Positions 1 to 9,494 of a DNA stretch of 64,000 bases are shown piece by piece. How positions within the stretch are numbered: the stretch's first letter is position 1; the number at the start of each line of letters is the position of its first letter. A model generated the notes under the pieces. It made no database searches and was not told the origin of the DNA. It was given only the letters and a program-made list of their open reading frames with translations. This stretch comes from an uncultured Bacteroidales bacterium. Its GTDB lineage: Bacteria > Bacteroidota > Bacteroidia > Bacteroidales > P3. The translations under genes and the position numbers were made by a program. The stretch is taken from NCBI GenBank assembly GCA_937886715.1, contig CAKZZD010000024.1, positions 1-64,000 of the forward strand. Reading direction: 5' to 3'.

Positions 1-1112
1 AGGCCGGCGGCAGTGCCCAGCCCGACCCCGAGCCGAGCAACTATCCCACCAACTTTACTGCTTCGGTGGACGGCACGGACGTGACTCTCACTTGGACCGA
101 TGCCACGGGTAGCCAACTGCCTGCCAAGTACTTGGTTCTGGCCTCGACGGGCAACATCACCGTTCCCATCGACGGCACGCCTGTCGCCAACAGCGATATG
201 GCCCAAAACGTGAACTACGGCGTGCAGACCGTGACCTTCAGCGGCTTGGAAGGCTACCAAACCTATCACTTCGCCATCTTCCCCTACACCAACAGCGGCG
301 CCAACATCGACTACAAGACCGACGGTACTTATCCTACCGCCACCGCAGCCACGGAGCAGATCTTCACCCTGCTCTTTGAAGACTTCGACGATGACCTTGG
401 TGTGTTCAAGGCTTACGACATGTATGGCGGCCAAAGCTGGCACCAAGGCAGCTACCAAGGCACGACCTATGCCAACATGAACGGCTATGCCAACTCGACT
501 TACAACGCCAATGAGGACTGGCTCATCAGCCCTGCGGTTTCTAGTGGTGGCAATCAAGACGCGATTTTGAGCTTCCGCACGGCTATGAAGTTTGACGGCG
601 ACCCGCTGCTGGTGAAAGTGTCCGTTGACTACGACGGCCAAAGCGAGCCGACCGATTTTGAATGGACTGACATCACCGATGCTTTCGACTTCTCGACCGG
701 CAACTACGAATGGGTGGAATCTGGCGGAGTTGACATTTGGGGCATTTTAGACGGATATGGCCTCGGCTATCCCGACTTCTATGTGGCCTTTGTCTATACA
801 AGCACCACCGAGGCAGCTTCGTCTTGGGAAATCGACTATGTGAAGGTCGTTTCATACGGAACCGAGTCGGTTGCCGAGCAACACAGCACCGTCGGCCTCT
901 ATCCCAATCCCGCCCGCGAGCAGGTGTCGTTCACGCTCGAAAGCGACGCCCAAGTGAGCATTTTCGACATGACGGGCCGCAAGGTGAGCGAAAGAAATAT
1001 GACCACTGGCCAAGCCAACCTCAACGTGAGCGACCTCGAAAACGGCGTTTATTTCGTCAACTTCCGCTTCGCCAACGGCACGACGGCAGTCTCCAAGTTC
1101 GTGAAGTTTTAA
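1..1112 (+). CDS. T9SS-secreted surface protein, 5'-truncated
   Basis: The frame is open from the first bases of the window, so the N-terminus lies outside; the GTG at 66 is only an internal codon. Three parts can be read. The first is a fibronectin-III-like stretch up to about base 350. Next is a choice-of-anchor J / cleaved-adhesin-like domain (bases 365-850) with the typical FEDFDD start, an NEDWLISPAV strand and an SSWEIDYVKV end. Last is a C-terminal type A T9SS sorting domain (bases 880-1112) with GLYPNPA, FDMTGRKV and LENGVYFV motifs. Proteins with this tail cross the outer membrane through the type IX system and are usually cleaved and anchored to A-LPS. The substrate is unknown. The sorting tail is certain; the enzymatic or adhesive role is not. 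Confidence 0.88.
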   Translation, partial: AGGSAQPDPEPSNYPTNFTASVDGTDVTLTWTDATGSQLPAKYLVLASTGNITVPIDGTPVANSDMAQNVNYGVQTVTFSGLEGYQTYHFAIFPYTNSGANIDYKTDGTYPTATAATEQIFTLLFEDFDDDLGVFKAYDMYGGQSWHQGSYQGTTYANMNGYANSTYNANEDWLISPAVSSGGNQDAILSFRTAMKFDGDPLLVKVSVDYDGQSEPTDFEWTDITDAFDFSTGNYEWVESGGVDIWGILDGYGLGYPDFYVAFVYTSTTEAASSWEIDYVKVVSYGTESVAEQHSTVGLYPNPAREQVSFTLESDAQVSIFDMTGRKVSERNMTTGQANLNVSDLENGVYFVNFRFANGTTAVSKFVKF

Positions 1113-1130
1113 GTATTCTCTTTAGGTTCG

Positions 1131-1238
1131 GGCGGATTTGTAATCCGCCCGCCCTGAGGAGGGGATTTATAATCCCCAAAGAAACAAGCCAAGGGATTAC
1201 AAATCCCTGATTCAACTTCGGCGGATTGCAAATCCGCC
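1131..1238. repeat. Array of four short GGATT-NNN-AATCC palindromes
   Basis: Four near-perfect palindromes with 3-base loops lie at 1131-1149, 1161-1177, 1192-1208 and 1220-1238. All share the core GGATT-NNN-AATCC, but the outer bases differ and change together on both arms: GGC..GCC, GG..CC, AG..CT, GGC..GCC. The covariation suggests the hairpin form matters. The stretch follows the T9SS gene directly and has no convincing gene; small ORFs across it are low-complexity by-products of the repeats. Confidence 0.85.
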
Positions 1239-1340
1239 GCCCCGCCATATTTTGCGACGAGAAATCAAAAAAAGTATTAAAAAGACAATAAAGTCGGTGA
1301 AAGATAGTTAATGATTTACAATAAAAAAAAACATCTATAT

Positions 1341-2333
1341 ATGGAATTGGTGAACATTCAAGAACTTAACGACCGCATAGGGCGCGAAAGCGCATTTGTC
1401 GATGTGCTGACGATGGAGCTGGGCAAGTCCATTGTGGGACAAAAACACATGGTGGAAAGCCTGATGATAGGATTGCTGTCGAACGGCCATGTGCTGCTTG
1501 AGGGTGTGCCTGGACTGGCGAAGACACTGACCATCACCACCCTTGCGAAAGCCATCGACGCACGCTTCAGCCGCATACAATTCACCCCCGACCTGTTGCC
1601 GGCAGACCTGATAGGCACATTGATCTACAGCCAGAAGAACGAGACCTTCCAGGTGAAGAAAGGCCCCATTTTCAACAATTTCATTTTGGCCGACGAAATC
1701 AACCGCGCGCCGGCAAAGGTGCAGAGTGCACTGCTTGAAGCAATGCAGGAACGGCAGGTGACCATCGGCGAACAGACCTACAAACTGGAGGAGCCGTTCC
1801 TGGTGATGGCCACGCAGAACCCCATCGAGCAGGAGGGCACCTATCCCCTGCCGGAGGCACAGGTGGACCGCTTCATGCTGAAGGTGGTGATATCGTATCC
1901 CAAACGCGACGAAGAGCGCCAGATATTGCACCAGAGCATGACAGGCACCCGCACCGAGAGCCACCCGATACTGAAGCCTGCCGACATTCTGAAGGCTCGC
2001 GAGCTGGTGCGCGAGGTGTATATGGACGAGAAGATCGAGAACTATATCACGGACATCGTCTTTGCCACGCGCTATCCAGACCAGTACGGCCTGGAAAAGA
2101 TCAAGCCGCTGGTGAGCTACGGCGCATCGCCGCGCGGCAGCATCAACCTGGCGGCGGCGTCGAAGGCCTACGCTTTCATGAAACGCCGTGGATATGTGAT
2201 CCCCGACGACGTGCGTGCCGTGGCGATGGATGTGCTGCGCCACCGCATCGGGCTGACCTACGAAGCAGAAGCCGAGAATGTCACCAGCGAGGAGCTGGTC
2301 AACGAGGTGCTGAACCGCGTTGACGTGCCCTGA
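1341..2333 (+). CDS. MoxR-family AAA+ ATPase of the Bat operon
   Basis: The protein is a 330-residue cytoplasmic MoxR-type AAA+ ATPase. Walker A is GVPGLAKT (residues 55-62) and Walker B is LADEINRAP (117-125). The family signatures ATQNPIEQEGTYPLPEAQ and VDRF follow. MoxR proteins act as chaperones that help mature or activate proteins carrying von Willebrand A domains, and such proteins are encoded immediately downstream here. An in-frame ATG at 1311 would add ten lysine-rich residues; the ATG at 1341 (MELVNIQEL) starts where the family usually does. It is the first gene of the long plus-strand run; 23 bases separate it from the DUF58 gene. Confidence 0.93.
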   Translation: MELVNIQELNDRIGRESAFVDVLTMELGKSIVGQKHMVESLMIGLLSNGHVLLEGVPGLAKTLTITTLAKAIDARFSRIQFTPDLLPADLIGTLIYSQKNETFQVKKGPIFNNFILADEINRAPAKVQSALLEAMQERQVTIGEQTYKLEEPFLVMATQNPIEQEGTYPLPEAQVDRFMLKVVISYPKRDEERQILHQSMTGTRTESHPILKPADILKARELVREVYMDEKIENYITDIVFATRYPDQYGLEKIKPLVSYGASPRGSINLAAASKAYAFMKRRGYVIPDDVRAVAMDVLRHRIGLTYEAEAENVTSEELVNEVLNRVDVP

Positions 2334-2356
2334 TCCGAAAGCAGAGAGCCTGAAAA

Positions 2357-3220
2357 ATGGATGAAGATATACTGAAGAAAGTCCGAAAGATCGAGATCAA
2401 GGCTCGCGGCCTGTCGCAGCAGATGTTCTCGGGCGAATACCATAGTGCCTTCAAGGGCCGTGGTATGGCTTTCAGCGAGGTGCGTGAGTACCAGTATGGC
2501 GACGACGTGCGCAACATCGACTGGAACGTGACGGCGAGGCTGGCGCATCCGTATGTGAAGATATTCGAAGAGGAAAGGGAGCTGACGGTGATGCTGCTGG
2601 TGGATGTGAGCGGGAGCAACCGCTTCGGCACACACAACCAGTTCAAAGAGGAGCTGGCAGCGGAAGTGGCAGCGACGCTGGCGTTCAGCGCCATTGCCAA
2701 CAACGACAAGGTGGGGGTGATCCTGTTCAGCGACCGTATCGAGAAATTCATCCCGCCCAAAAAGGGGCGTTCGCACATCCTGCGCATCATCCGCGAACTG
2801 ATCACCTTCCGTCCCGAGAGCAACGGCACCGACATCGGCCAGGCCCTCGGCTATTTCACGAACGTGATCAAGAAACGCTGCACGACCTTCCTGCTGTCGG
2901 ACTTCTACGACACCGGCTACACCGACGCGTTGAAGATAGCCACAGGAAAGCACGACATTGTGGCGCTGCGTCTGGTGGACCGCAGGGAGCAGGAGCTCAG
3001 CAACCTGGGACTGATCAAGTTCTACGACCCGGAGAGCACCGAGACGGTGTGGGTGGACACCGGCAGCGCGTCGGTGCGGCGAGTGGTGAACGCCCGCCAA
3101 GCCGAACATGAGCGCCAGGTGGAGGAAACGATGAAACGCTATGGCGTGGACATGGCCACAATCTATACCGGAGAGGACTTTGTCAAGCCATTGAGGAACC
3201 TATTAAGCAGGAGAAACTAG
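2357..3220 (+). CDS. DUF58 protein with von Willebrand A fold
   Basis: This 287-residue protein has the DUF58 hallmark RNIDWNVTAR (residues 52-61). A MIDAS-like metal site DVSGS follows at 83-87 in a von Willebrand A fold. No signal peptide or membrane segment is seen, so it is probably cytoplasmic. In Bacteroidota it lies between moxR and the batA genes and is thought to work with the MoxR ATPase in envelope stress tolerance; its exact activity is unknown. The stop codon directly abuts the ATG of the next gene, which suggests translational coupling. Confidence 0.92.
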   Translation: MDEDILKKVRKIEIKARGLSQQMFSGEYHSAFKGRGMAFSEVREYQYGDDVRNIDWNVTARLAHPYVKIFEEERELTVMLLVDVSGSNRFGTHNQFKEELAAEVAATLAFSAIANNDKVGVILFSDRIEKFIPPKKGRSHILRIIRELITFRPESNGTDIGQALGYFTNVIKKRCTTFLLSDFYDTGYTDALKIATGKHDIVALRLVDRREQELSNLGLIKFYDPESTETVWVDTGSASVRRVVNARQAEHERQVEETMKRYGVDMATIYTGEDFVKPLRNLLSRRN

Positions 3221-4102
3221 ATGAGACACCAACATATCATCCTATTGGCCATGTGGCTGTTGTGGCTGCCGGCGGTCCACGGACAATCGTGGGTACGGCT
3301 GGAGGCTGACACCATCCCGATAGGCGACCAGACCACGCTGAGCATCAGCCTGGACAGTATGGCCACGAAGGGGTCGCAGATCGGCGGAACTGGGATTGTG
3401 ACCGTGGACCAACGCATCGACACAGCCAACCATATGCTTGTCACCACGCTGACATGCTTCGAGCCCGGCGAGCATTGGATCAAGCTGGGCGACGACGACT
3501 CGCTGACGCTGATGGTGACCGACGTGGAGGTGGACACCGCCAGCGCAGAAATACGCGACATAGCCCCGATTGAAAAAGTGCCGTACACCTTCTGGGAAAT
3601 CTTCCGGTGGGTGCTGCTGGCGCTGATTGTGGGTGCCGTGGCGTTTGCGATATGGTGGGTGCTGACGCACCGCCAGAAGGTGGAGAGCGTGTTCGGGCTA
3701 AGCGAGCCTGTCGACACCCGCACACCGCAGGAGCGGGCGCTGGACGACCTTGAGGCGCTGCGCCGCAAGCAGCTGTGGCAGAGCGGCAAGGCCAAGGAAT
3801 ACCATACCGAGCTGACCGATGTGGTCAGAAGGTTTATCGAAGAGAGCACCGACATGCGTGCCACCGACATGACGAGCGACGAGACGCTGGGCGAGTTCGG
3901 CGAGCGTCGTTGGGATGCCGAGCGGGTGATGCTGCAGAGCATATTCACCACGGCCGACCTGGTGAAATTCGCCAAAAGCGAGCCGTTGCCCAACGAACAC
4001 GACCGGTCGATGAGTCTGGCCACGGAGTTCGTCACCACGCTGTGGGAGCGCGTGAAGCCGACGCCGGAGGCACCGAAGGGAGAGGAGGTGGACAATGGGT
4101 AG
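3221..4102 (+). CDS. Bat-operon membrane protein (DUF4381-like position)
   Basis: The protein has 293 residues. It starts with a signal peptide (about 1-22, ending VHGQS), followed by a beta-rich extracytoplasmic region (23-120). One strong transmembrane helix lies at about 125-149 (FRWVLLALIVGAVAFAIWW). A charged helical cytoplasmic domain contains AKEYHTELTDVVRRFIEEST. Both the architecture and its place between DUF58 and batA match the small BatD-like or DUF4381-like proteins found there. The family assignment rests on position and topology, not on a diagnostic motif. It begins at the base after the preceding stop and overlaps batA by 8 bases. Confidence 0.72.
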   Translation: MRHQHIILLAMWLLWLPAVHGQSWVRLEADTIPIGDQTTLSISLDSMATKGSQIGGTGIVTVDQRIDTANHMLVTTLTCFEPGEHWIKLGDDDSLTLMVTDVEVDTASAEIRDIAPIEKVPYTFWEIFRWVLLALIVGAVAFAIWWVLTHRQKVESVFGLSEPVDTRTPQERALDDLEALRRKQLWQSGKAKEYHTELTDVVRRFIEESTDMRATDMTSDETLGEFGERRWDAERVMLQSIFTTADLVKFAKSEPLPNEHDRSMSLATEFVTTLWERVKPTPEAPKGEEVDNG

Positions 4103-5087
4103 CATCACATTTGCCCACCCGTGGGTGCTGCTGGGACTGCTGGCAGTGCCGGCCATGGCGGCATGGTGGATATGGCGCTACCGTAAACAGGAAGCCGCCC
4201 TCCAACATTCCAACATAGCCATCTTTGCCGGCGTGGCCAAGTCGCTGAGGGTGCGGCTGCGCTGGCTGCCCTATGCCCTGCGCACACTGGCCGTGGGAGC
4301 GATGATAGTGGCGCTGGCACGTCCACAGAGCCAGTTGAGCCGACAGGAAACAAAGGTGGAAGGCATCGACATCGTGATGGCGATGGACATCTCGGGCAGC
4401 ATGCTGGCCGAAGACTTCAAACCCAACCGCCTCGAGGCGGCGAAAAAGGTCGCCGCCGACTTTGTGGAGGGACGCAAGACCGACCGCATGGGACTGGTGG
4501 TGTTTGCCGGACAAGCCTTCACGCAGGTGCCGCTGACAATCGACCACAATGTGCTGCTGAGCCAGATGAAGGAGCTGAAAAGCGGCGTGGTGAAAGACGG
4601 CACCGCCCTGGGCGACGGACTGGCCACCGCCATCAACCGCATCAAGGACAGCGAAGCCAAGAGCAAGGTGATCATCCTGCTGACCGACGGCGTGAACAAC
4701 CAGGGCAGCGTGGATCCCTTGAGTGCTGCCGAGATTGCCGCCATGTACGACATACGCCTCTACACCATCGGCATCGGCAGCATGGGCAAGGCCCCCTTCC
4801 CATTCCGCGACCAGATGGGACGCGTACACTACCAGAACATCGACGTGGAGATCGACGAGGCGCTGATGAAAGACATGTCGGCCGCCACCAACGACGGACA
4901 GTATTTCCGGGCCACCAACAAAAAAGCCCTGCAAGAGATTTTCGACCAAATCGACGTGATGGAGAAAAGCCGCATCGACATCACACAATATGCCCAAACC
5001 AAAGACGAGTTCTACCCCTGGCTGTGGATTGCCCTGCTGGCTCTCGTGGCCGAAGCGCTGCTCAGGTGGGGATGGATGAAACTATAG
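4095..5087 (+). CDS. batA: BatA, membrane-anchored von Willebrand A protein
   Basis: BatA has 330 residues. Two N-terminal membrane segments (about 9-27 and 58-76) are followed by a von Willebrand A domain whose metal site MDISGSML includes D98, S100 and S102. A final membrane helix lies close to the C-terminus (about 307-325). Bat proteins were named for Bacteroides aerotolerance and probably form an inner-membrane complex whose A domains face the periplasm. The start ATG overlaps the end of the upstream gene by 8 bases, as expected in this tightly packed operon. It resembles BatB next to it, and the pair probably arose by duplication. Confidence 0.93.
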   Translation: MGSITFAHPWVLLGLLAVPAMAAWWIWRYRKQEAALQHSNIAIFAGVAKSLRVRLRWLPYALRTLAVGAMIVALARPQSQLSRQETKVEGIDIVMAMDISGSMLAEDFKPNRLEAAKKVAADFVEGRKTDRMGLVVFAGQAFTQVPLTIDHNVLLSQMKELKSGVVKDGTALGDGLATAINRIKDSEAKSKVIILLTDGVNNQGSVDPLSAAEIAAMYDIRLYTIGIGSMGKAPFPFRDQMGRVHYQNIDVEIDEALMKDMSAATNDGQYFRATNKKALQEIFDQIDVMEKSRIDITQYAQTKDEFYPWLWIALLALVAEALLRWGWMKL

Positions 5088-5097
5088 TCAGAAAAAA

Positions 5098-6147
5098 ATG
5101 ATACATTTTGAACATAAAGAATATTTGTGGTGCCTGTTGATTCTGGCCATATTGGCGGTGCTGTGGGTGATCGCTCAACGCATCAGCCGACGGCGACTCG
5201 AGGGCTGGGCCGACAGGTCGATGTTCGGCCGCCTGATCCCCGATCGCTCGGGATGGCGTCCCGTGGCCAAAATGGTGCTCATCTTGATGGCCATTGGGCT
5301 GCTGATAGTGGCGCTGGCCAACCCCCAGTTCGGCACACGCATACAAAAAGGCAAGCGCGCCGGCAGCGACCTCGCGATATGCCTCGACGTGTCGAACAGC
5401 ATGATGGCCGAAGACATCCAGCCCAACCGTCTGGAACGCAGCAAGCGGGTGGTGACAAATTTGCTGTCGACACTCACCGGCGACCGCATCAGCCTCGTGA
5501 TCTTCGCCGGCGAGAGTTTCATCCAGATGCCCCTGACCAACGACTATAGCGCCACCAAACTGTTCCTCGACGACATCAGCTGCGATATGATACCCACCCA
5601 AGGCACCGCCATCGGCGATGCCATCGGGAAGGCCATGAACACATTCGGATATGGCGATGCCGACCGCCAGTGGGAAAAGAACAAGTCAAGAGCCATCATC
5701 GTCATCTCCGACGGAGAAAACCACGAGGACGATGCCATCGAAGCCGCCCGCGCCGCCGCAAAAGAGGGCATCCGCGTGTGCACCATCGGAATGGGTCTGG
5801 CCGAAGGCACTCCCATTCCGGAATACGACCGAAACGGCCGCAACACTGGCTATAAAAAAGGTCCCGACGGCAGCATCGTGATGACCAAACTGAACGAGCA
5901 GATGCTCCAGAACATTGCCTCGGCCGGCGACGGCGTCTATGTGCGCGCCGGCAATGTGAACAGCGGCCTTGGCGACATTACCAAGCTGATCGAGAGCCTC
6001 GACAAATCGGACTTCGAAGAGGCCGAGTTCAGCTCTTACGAAAGCCGCTACATGTATCCCCTGGCTGCGGCCGTGATATGCCTGCTGGCCGAAATACTCA
6101 TCTTCGAACGACGTAACCGCAAATGGAATATCGACGACATATTATGA
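5098..6147 (+). CDS. batB: BatB, membrane-anchored von Willebrand A protein
   Basis: BatB has 349 residues and the same plan as BatA. Membrane segments lie at about 11-27 and 57-75, then a von Willebrand A domain with the metal site LDVSNSMM (D97, S99, S101), and a terminal helix near 325-340. It has ISDGEN and IGMGLAEGTPIPEY strands and a conserved AED-QPNRLERSK segment matching BatA's AEDFKPNRLEAAK. It is probably a partner of BatA in the Bat complex. Its stop overlaps the start of batC in an ATGA arrangement at 6144-6147. Confidence 0.93.
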   Translation: MIHFEHKEYLWCLLILAILAVLWVIAQRISRRRLEGWADRSMFGRLIPDRSGWRPVAKMVLILMAIGLLIVALANPQFGTRIQKGKRAGSDLAICLDVSNSMMAEDIQPNRLERSKRVVTNLLSTLTGDRISLVIFAGESFIQMPLTNDYSATKLFLDDISCDMIPTQGTAIGDAIGKAMNTFGYGDADRQWEKNKSRAIIVISDGENHEDDAIEAARAAAKEGIRVCTIGMGLAEGTPIPEYDRNGRNTGYKKGPDGSIVMTKLNEQMLQNIASAGDGVYVRAGNVNSGLGDITKLIESLDKSDFEEAEFSSYESRYMYPLAAAVICLLAEILIFERRNRKWNIDDIL

Positions 6148-6875
6148 AACATACCATCCTCATAATATCCCTCGTGCTGGTCTCTGCCAGCTGCTTCGCC
6201 CAAGCGCCGCGCAAACTGCTGCGGGAGGGCAACCGCAACTATCAGAAAGGCCACTTCGACAATGCCGAAGTGGCATACCATAAAGCCCTGGAGGTAGACA
6301 GCCTGGACCACGTCGGCCAGTACAACCTGGCCAACGCCCTCTATCGTCAAGAAAAATACGACGAGGCGGCCCGCCACTATGCCATGTCGCTCCAGACGCC
6401 CAACCTCGACAACAAGCAGCGCGCCAACGCGCTCCACAACCAAGGCAACAGCCTGCTCAAATCGGCCATGACCAATGGCCAGCAGCAGGGATTGCAACAG
6501 GCCATAAACGCCTATCAGGAAGCGTTGAAACTGGACCCCAAGAACGACGACACACGCTACAACCTGGCATATGCACGCCGCCTGCTCCAGCAGCAGCAAC
6601 AACAAAACCAGCAACAGCAGCAGCAGAACCAGGACAACAAAGACAATAAAGACAACCAGCAGCAGCAGAATCAGCAACAGCAACAAAACCCACAACAAGA
6701 TCAGCAACAAGATCAGCAACAAAAGCCCGAGCCCCGCGATCAGAAAGACATGCGCAAGCAAGATGCCGACCGTATGCTCGAGGCTATGAAAAATATTGAA
6801 AAACAGACACTACGCGAGAAGAACAAAAACGAGCAACCCCCTCGCAAACGTCACAGCAATAACAAAGACTGGTAA
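6144..6875 (+). CDS. batC: BatC, TPR protein with glutamine-rich tail
   Basis: BatC has 243 residues and starts at the ATG inside the ATGA overlap with batB. An upstream in-frame ATG at 6123 would put seven residues before the signal peptide and is less likely. A signal peptide (about 1-20, ending CFAQ) is followed by TPR repeats (about 25-140). Then comes a very glutamine- and asparagine-rich low-complexity segment at 148-200, and a basic tail. Exported BatC-type TPR proteins are expected to bind the von Willebrand A domains of BatA and BatB. The Q-rich segment is encoded by CAG/CAA runs (about 6588-6725), a place where length may vary between strains. Confidence 0.88.
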   Translation: MKHTILIISLVLVSASCFAQAPRKLLREGNRNYQKGHFDNAEVAYHKALEVDSLDHVGQYNLANALYRQEKYDEAARHYAMSLQTPNLDNKQRANALHNQGNSLLKSAMTNGQQQGLQQAINAYQEALKLDPKNDDTRYNLAYARRLLQQQQQQNQQQQQQNQDNKDNKDNQQQQNQQQQQNPQQDQQQDQQQKPEPRDQKDMRKQDADRMLEAMKNIEKQTLREKNKNEQPPRKRHSNNKDW

Positions 6876-6881
6876 CCTATC

Positions 6882-8726
6882 ATGAACAGACATACCCTAC
6901 CCATTCCCTATCTGCTCGTCATGAGCCTGATGCTGACCGTGAGCCTGTTGGCATCCGCCCAGGAAATGACCGTACACGCCCCTAAAAGCGTCTACGTGGG
7001 CGACAATTTCACAGTCCAGTTCTCCATCAACGACCAGGCAAAAGACTTCCGCGGCCCCACCTTCAAAGGTTTCAGCCTCCGGTCTGGCCCCAACCAATCG
7101 TCGTCCACCAGCATGAGCTTCATCAACGGCCAGATGTCGCGTTCCGTCAACACCACCTTCTCCTATACGCTCACCGCCGACCTGGAAGGCTCCTTCACCG
7201 TGGGGCCCGCCTCCTGCACCGCCGACGGCAAGAAAATCTCCTCAAACAGCTTCACCATCAAGGTGGAGAAGCCCACCGCTGCCCAACAGCAACAACGCCA
7301 GCAGCAACAAGCGCAGCAACGCCGCCAGGCCTACGACCCCTGGGCTCAGCAGCCGCAAGAGGAGACCAAAATCGACGAAACCACACTCTTTGCCCGTGCA
7401 TCGGTCAACAAAAGTTCGCCCTATCAGGGAGAACAAATCATCATCACCTACAAAATCTATACTCAGATACCCATCAGCCAGTTTGCCATCGACAAACTCC
7501 CCGGCAACCGCGGTTTCTGGGCCGAAGATCTCAGCGAGGGGCAACAGGTGAAGCAATACGAGGAAACCGTCAACGGCAAACGCTACCAAGTCGCCGAGAT
7601 ACGCCGTGGCGCCTTGTTCGCACAGGAAAGCGGCAACCTTACCGTCGAGCCGCTCGACCTCAACGTGCTTGCCATGGTGCAACGCCAGCGCCGCCGCACA
7701 GGCAGCATCTGGGATCTCTTCGACGACCCCTTCTTCAATGCCGCACAAGCGGTCGAGCGTCCGCTCCGCACCAACAAGCTCAACATCCACGTCCGTCCCT
7801 TGCCTTCCGCTCCCGACAATTTCAGCGGTGCTGTGGGACGTTTCGACGTGAAGGGCGGCCTGACCGCCGAATCGGTGCGGGCCAACGAAGCCATCACCTA
7901 CCGCATAACTGTCAGCGGCAGCGGCAACCTGATGCTCATCAATGCCCCGACGCCCGACTTCCCGAACATTTTCGAAGTCTATGATCCCCAGATCAACGAC
8001 GACATCCGCCGTTCCGACGCCGGCATCAGCGGCTCGCGCACCTTCGAATGGATTCTCATTCCTCGAAGCCAGGGCACCTTCACCATTCCCGCTCAGCAGT
8101 TCGTTTTCTTCGACCCGGCCACCGGCCAATACGTCACCCGCAGAATCGATGCCCAGAAAGTGGTTGTCGAACAGGGCGACCCCAATGCCATGTCGTCTGT
8201 CAGCAACAAAGATGATGTGCGCCTCCTCAACAGCGACATCAACTACATACACCCCATCAGCCGACTCCACCCCATTCGCCACTCCGACCATCCCGGCGTG
8301 CTCTTCTGGTCCGCTCTGGCGGCCATCATCCTCGCCACCCTCGCCGTGCTTGTCTTCACTCGCCGCCGTCGCATCGCCGAACAGGATGTGGTCTCTATGC
8401 GCATGAAACGCGCCACACGCCAGGCTCGCCGCCGGCTGAAAAAAGCCGCCAAGTACCTCGGCACGGGCGACAGCTCTCACTTCTACGAGGAAATCTACCG
8501 CGCCATCTGGGGTTGTCTCTCCGACAAATACAACATTCCGCTATCCCAACTCAACAGAGAATCGGTCAACGCTTGCCTGATTGAAAAGCAGGTCCCCGAC
8601 GAACAGCAGCAAACCATCATGAAGGTGCTTCAGGATGTCGACATGGCACGTTTCGCCCCAGGCGATGCCGACACCCAGATGCAGACCATTTACAACGACG
8701 CCCTCAACATGATTGCAGGACTATAA
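6882..8726 (+). CDS. batD: BatD, exported protein with C-terminal membrane anchor
   Basis: BatD has 614 residues. A signal peptide (about 1-26) precedes several beta-sandwich domains; the first contains YVGDNFTVQFSINDQ. A Q-rich linker (about 130-150) separates the first and second domains. A single membrane helix lies at about 470-490 (VLFWSALAAIILATLAVLVF), followed by a cytoplasmic domain with basic RRRLKKAAKYL helices. The order, size and neighbours are those of BatD proteins. Most of the protein faces the periplasm, where it probably meets BatA, BatB and BatC. It lies 6 bases after batC and 12 before batE. Confidence 0.9.
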   Translation: MNRHTLPIPYLLVMSLMLTVSLLASAQEMTVHAPKSVYVGDNFTVQFSINDQAKDFRGPTFKGFSLRSGPNQSSSTSMSFINGQMSRSVNTTFSYTLTADLEGSFTVGPASCTADGKKISSNSFTIKVEKPTAAQQQQRQQQQAQQRRQAYDPWAQQPQEETKIDETTLFARASVNKSSPYQGEQIIITYKIYTQIPISQFAIDKLPGNRGFWAEDLSEGQQVKQYEETVNGKRYQVAEIRRGALFAQESGNLTVEPLDLNVLAMVQRQRRRTGSIWDLFDDPFFNAAQAVERPLRTNKLNIHVRPLPSAPDNFSGAVGRFDVKGGLTAESVRANEAITYRITVSGSGNLMLINAPTPDFPNIFEVYDPQINDDIRRSDAGISGSRTFEWILIPRSQGTFTIPAQQFVFFDPATGQYVTRRIDAQKVVVEQGDPNAMSSVSNKDDVRLLNSDINYIHPISRLHPIRHSDHPGVLFWSALAAIILATLAVLVFTRRRRIAEQDVVSMRMKRATRQARRRLKKAAKYLGTGDSSHFYEEIYRAIWGCLSDKYNIPLSQLNRESVNACLIEKQVPDEQQQTIMKVLQDVDMARFAPGDADTQMQTIYNDALNMIAGL

Positions 8727-8738
8727 TACATCACCGCC

Positions 8739-9494
8739 ATGAAGCATTTCTACCTCACCCTCATATTCCTGGCCACCGCATTCTCCGCGTCGGCCAACGA
8801 TGCACTCTCGGCAGCCCAGAAAGCCGACGAATTCTACCGTCACGCCAACTACGACACGGCCATTGCACTCTACGAGAGCGCCCTGGCTCAAGGCCAAGCC
8901 TCGGCCGACCTCTACTACAACCTCGGCAACGCCTACTACCGCAACGGCCAAAACGGTCTGGCCATCCTCAACTACGAAAGGGCCCTCCGTCTGCGTCCCA
9001 ACATGTCCGACGCCAAAGACAACCTCGCACTTGCCGAAAGCAAAACCGCCGACCGCATCGCCGTCTTGCCTAAGCTCTTCTTCGTCCAATGGTACACCGA
9101 CCTCAGCCACTCGCTCTCCCCCACCGGCTGGCGAATCGTATGGCTCTGCCTGCTGACGCTGCTGATGGCCTCCATCGTGCTCCTGCGCATCGGCCACACC
9201 TTGTCTCTTCGCAAAACGGGTCTCATCGCCGGCATCATCTTGCTGACATTGCTCATTCTGGCCTCTTTCCTGTGGGGTTCGTCAGCGGCTCGCTTCAACT
9301 CCCACTCCGAAGCCATCGTCATGCAACCGGCCATCACTGTCAAAAGTTCGCCCGAACACCAGAGCGTCGACAAACTCATCCTCCACGAGGGCTCCAAAGT
9401 CCGCATCACGGAAAGCCTCTCGGGTTGGTACAAAATAGTCCTCTCCGACGGCACCACTGGCTGGTGCGAACCCTCTGCTGTAGAACGTATATGA
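8739..9494 (+). CDS. batE: BatE, TPR and SH3-like membrane protein
   Basis: BatE has 251 residues. A signal peptide (1-19) is followed by TPR units (about 22-110, with YYNLGNAYYRNGQNGLAILNYERAL-type helices). Two membrane helices lie at about 133-152 and 160-180, and a bacterial SH3-like domain fills the C-terminus (about 190-251, ending DGTTGWCEPSAVERI). TPR plus SH3 with two helices is the recognised BatE plan. The stop overlaps the next start as ATGA at 9491-9494, so the WG-repeat gene is probably translated in coupling with it. Confidence 0.9.
   Translation: MKHFYLTLIFLATAFSASANDALSAAQKADEFYRHANYDTAIALYESALAQGQASADLYYNLGNAYYRNGQNGLAILNYERALRLRPNMSDAKDNLALAESKTADRIAVLPKLFFVQWYTDLSHSLSPTGWRIVWLCLLTLLMASIVLLRIGHTLSLRKTGLIAGIILLTLLILASFLWGSSAARFNSHSEAIVMQPAITVKSSPEHQSVDKLILHEGSKVRITESLSGWYKIVLSDGTTGWCEPSAVERI

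Noticed and set aside
1057..1248. Small proteins on both strands around the GGATT palindromes
   Set aside because: Their sequences (RICNPP, GFVIP, GIINP) are direct translations of the repeats and match no family.
9089..9490. Long N-terminal extension of the WG-repeat protein
   Set aside because: It is batE read in another frame; the signal peptide begins at the ATG at 9491.
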